A stretch of 64,000 bases of DNA from contig JBEKGN010000015.1 of assembly GCA_050012775.1 (NCBI GenBank), forward strand, positions 1 through 64,000, read 5' to 3'. The notes under the pieces were generated by a model. That model did no database searches and was not told the origin of the DNA. It was given only the letters and a program-made list of their open reading frames with translations. Source of the stretch: Roseiarcus sp050012775 (GTDB taxonomy: Bacteria; Pseudomonadota; Alphaproteobacteria; Rhizobiales; Beijerinckiaceae). Shown here piece after piece: positions 62,331 to 64,000 of the stretch. Every line of letters starts with the position of its first letter. Position 1 is the first letter of the stretch. The position numbers and the translations under genes are program-made.

Positions 62331-62344
62331 TTGACCCAGATCAA
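62331..62344 (-). promoter_or_regulatory. FNR/FixK-type box upstream of the small secreted protein
   Basis: TTGACCCAGATCAA on the plus strand (TTGATCTGGGTCAA on the minus strand) matches the FNR/FixK consensus TTGAT-N4-ATCAA with one deviating base. On the minus strand a TATGAAT -10-like element lies at 62309-62303, about the spacing of a class II promoter with the box centred near -41.5. The start codon of the secreted protein is at 62238. Confidence 0.5.
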
Positions 62345-62428
62345 TGGGCTCTTTTTCATCGGCGAGCCGGCGCTCGGGGCGTCCGACAGGGGCGGGGCGA
62401 CCGGTACGGCCGGGCGCTCGACAGCTTG

Positions 62429-62570
62429 ATCGGCGAGCGCGGTTCGATCCCGTTGGTCGCCGCGGCGTCCTCGCGCAAGGCCGCTCCCGGAACCTCTGGG
62501 CTGGCGAGGACATTGGCCAGGAACCCGGGCCCGTGAGCCTCGACACGGTCTCTCCGGGCGTCATCGACAG
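62429..62570 (+). pseudogene. Decayed partial copy of the SDR gene at 61076-61783
   Basis: This stretch aligns with 61439-61611 of the SDR gene. Shared are ATCGGCGAG, GCGGCGTCCTCGCGCAAGGCC, GGAACCTC(T/C)GGGCTGGCG, GGCCAGG and CCGGGCGTCATCGACAG. The copy has lost 30 bases between two CTGGCG repeats (in frame) and one further base before the NAVSPGV-like part, which shifts the frame. It has no start or dinucleotide-binding part. A relic of a duplication or of a related acquired gene. Confidence 0.75.
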
Positions 62571-62745
62571 GGCGGCGGAGCGGACTGCGCCTGTGACATT
62601 CCTATTTTGCCAGACTGGGACATTCTAACTTTGCGGCTACAGAAGCGATTCGCATAATGTATATTATGGAACTATCGGAGCCGCCAAAGCCCGGCTGGTC
62701 TGGAACGCGCGGGGCTTGCCGACGATCAATGCAACCTTCAAGAAA

Positions 62746-62880
62746 TCATTTTCTGCCAATGCCACGGCGCGAGGCCGTCGTCTGATCGACGCCGAGCGCG
62801 GGCGCCGCCCCGCTCAGGGTTCCCGCGCGCGCGATCCGCTGGGCGAGTTCGAGATCGGCCCAGCCGCCTTCTGCGCTCAT
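62746..62880 (-). pseudogene. Remnant of a LysR-family regulator (N-terminal 44 codons)
   Basis: From the ATG at 62880 the frame reads WADLELAQRIARAGTLSGAA then PALGVDQTTASRR, a recognisable LysR helix-turn-helix (compare W-D-D-L-x-x-F-x-x-V-A-x-x-G-S-L-S-x-A-A-x-x-L-G-x-x-x-x-T-V-S-R-R). It stops within a few codons with no effector domain. It is divergent from the cysteine hydrolase gene at 62970, the usual position of a LysR regulator, so this was probably its former regulator. Confidence 0.65.
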
Positions 62881-62969
62881 GCCGATTCTCCTCTGAATTT
62901 TTCGGATTGATCGGCGCCGATGCGGATCGCCATAATGGAGCGCCCCCGCCACGCACAAGGAATTTCCTC

Positions 62970-63557
62970 ATGGACCGTCCCAAGACCCTGTTCGCTCTCG
63001 CCGGCCGCGAGCCGCGCCCGCCCCGGCTCGGCGAAGCGACGCTGATCCTGATCGACTACCAGAACGAATATCTCGACGGACCGTTGGCGCTGACCGGCGC
63101 CGAGGAGGCGATCGCGCGGGCCGAGCGCCTGTTGCGGGCGATGCGCCAAGCGGGCGGCCGCATCGTCCATGTCGCGCACAAGGGCGCGCCCGGCGGCATG
63201 TTCGATCGCTCGCAGGCGCGCGGCGCGATCATCGACGCCTTGGCGCCCGTCGCCGGCGAGGACATCGTGGAGAAGTCGCGGCCCAACGCCTTCTCGGGGA
63301 CCGGCCTGGCCGCGCTGGTCGGGCCGCCCGGCGCGGCTGCGATCTTCGCCGGCTTCATGACGCACAATTGCGTGTCGTCGAGCGTTCGAGCGGGCAAGGA
63401 TCTGGGTTACGCGATGACGGTCGCGGCCGACGCCTGCGCGACGCGCGACTTGCCTTGCCCCGGCGGCGTGATCCGCGCGCGCGATTTGCACTTGGCGGAG
63501 CTGGCGGCGCTCGCCGACCACCACGCCTGCGTTTGCGAAGTAGCGGAGCTGATCTAA
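62970..63557 (+). CDS. Isochorismatase-like cysteine hydrolase
   Basis: A 195-residue hydrolase of the isochorismatase/nicotinamidase superfamily. The triad is visible: Asp in LILIDYQNEYLDG, Lys in VEKSRPNAFSGTGL, and Cys in FMTHNCVSSSVRAG. Members cleave amide or vinyl-ether bonds (nicotinamide, ureidoacrylate, N-carbamoylsarcosine); the substrate is unclear. The RBS AAGGAA precedes the ATG at 62970. Its presumed LysR regulator is a remnant. Confidence 0.88.
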   Translation: MDRPKTLFALAGREPRPPRLGEATLILIDYQNEYLDGPLALTGAEEAIARAERLLRAMRQAGGRIVHVAHKGAPGGMFDRSQARGAIIDALAPVAGEDIVEKSRPNAFSGTGLAALVGPPGAAAIFAGFMTHNCVSSSVRAGKDLGYAMTVAADACATRDLPCPGGVIRARDLHLAELAALADHHACVCEVAELI

Positions 63558-63564
63558 GCGCGGC

Positions 63565-64000
63565 TCATCGAGCGCCGAGCAAGTCCGCCAGCGTCAACGC
63601 CACGACTTCGGTCGCCTTGAAGAGGTCGGCGAGCGGCAACCGCTCGTCGGCGCGGTGGGCGTTGGCCTCCTCGATCGACCGGGGTCCGGCGCCGTAGAGC
63701 ACGATCGGCACGCCAGCCTTCGCGTAATGGCGCGCGTCGGTATAGAGCGGCACGCCGCCCGCGCTGATCGTCTCGCCCATGATGCGGCTCGCGTGGCGGC
63801 AAAGAACCTGCGCGAGCTTTTCTCCGGCCGGCGTCGGCGTCAGCGGCTCGGCGAGCAGGATGCGCCTGACCGTGACTTTCGCCTCGGCATGGACTTTCGC
63901 CGCCTCGGCGATCACGTCGCGCAGTTCCTTTTCGACCTCGGCCGGGTTTTCCTCGGGGATCATGCGCCGGTCGAGCCGGAAGACGACGCGGTCGGGCACG
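63565..64000 (-). CDS. M20-family metallopeptidase, C-terminal part (continues beyond window)
   Basis: About 145 C-terminal residues of an M20/M25/M40-family amidohydrolase such as ArgE/DapE or a carboxypeptidase. VPLYTDARHYAKAGVPIVLYGAGP...EEANAHRADERLPLADLFKATEVVALTLADLL has the C-terminal metal-ligand His (NAHRADE) and the dimerisation-domain end. The N-terminus, with the other metal ligands, lies past the right edge on the minus strand, so the substrate class cannot be decided. Seven bases from the cysteine hydrolase stop, convergent. Confidence 0.82.
   Translation of the reverse strand, partial: VPDRVVFRLDRRMIPEENPAEVEKELRDVIAEAAKVHAEAKVTVRRILLAEPLTPTPAGEKLAQVLCRHASRIMGETISAGGVPLYTDARHYAKAGVPIVLYGAGPRSIEEANAHRADERLPLADLFKATEVVALTLADLLGAR

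Overview
The window looks like chromosome from a GC-rich alphaproteobacterium of the order Hyphomicrobiales (Rhizobiales). The pointers are the ihfA-MerR pair, the rpsF-rpsR-DUF2232-rplI cluster, a Zur/znuABC locus with a rhizobial-type Zur box, a FixK/FNR-type box and a DUF6481 protein. The heavy copper-handling content would suit the Beijerinckiaceae/Methylocystaceae, but no methane or methanol oxidation gene lies in the window, so that family placement is inference.

Left end (1-2 kb): an IS3-type element runs off the window edge, followed by a tyrosine integrase and a 49-bp copy of the 3' half of tRNA-Lys(UUU). This is the right-hand junction of an integrated element that extends to the left. 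From 2.5 to 6.2 kb is a tightly packed operon for a plastid/cyanobacterial-like pyruvate dehydrogenase (E1 alpha, E1 beta, E2) plus an AhpD-like protein and no E3. Then come a DeoR regulator, a ribokinase-family sugar kinase, a cytoplasmic PAS-containing chemotaxis receptor, and a stretch with a HEPN-like protein and very small genes.

Middle (11-38 kb): homoserine dehydrogenase; a five-gene copper locus (DUF2946-like, outer-membrane-like protein, CopC, PCuAC, CopD); a TonB-like protein; zur and znuABC around one Zur box; recJ; a GDPD-RidA pair; tatABC; an EamA transporter remnant; serS; a secreted double-Kazal protein; surE-pcm-nlpD; a DUF815 ATPase; cueR-copA with a MerR-type promoter; an IscA-family protein; a DEAD-box helicase; a CoA-binding protein and an enoyl-CoA hydratase.

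Right part (39-64 kb): an AT-richer SPINDLY/OGT-type glycosyltransferase; rhomboid protease; thioesterase; rplM-rpsI with promoter and terminator; argC; FAH-family hydrolase; NYN protein; family-5-like uracil-DNA glycosylase; galM; the rpsF ribosomal cluster; an SDR; ihfA-MerR; an intact tRNA-Pro(GGG). At 54.7-59.9 kb a calpain-like (C2) cysteine protease with a complete catalytic triad lies tail to tail with a type I secretion pair (HlyD-like adaptor, HlyB-like ABC exporter with a peptidase-dead C39-like domain). This is the most unusual system in the window. The last 4 kb are mosaic: a ribbon-helix-helix protein and membrane protein around a palindrome, an SDR lacking the usual Tyr/Lys, a decayed partial copy of that SDR, a small secreted protein behind an FNR/FixK-type box, a LysR remnant, a cysteine hydrolase and the 3' part of an M20 peptidase.
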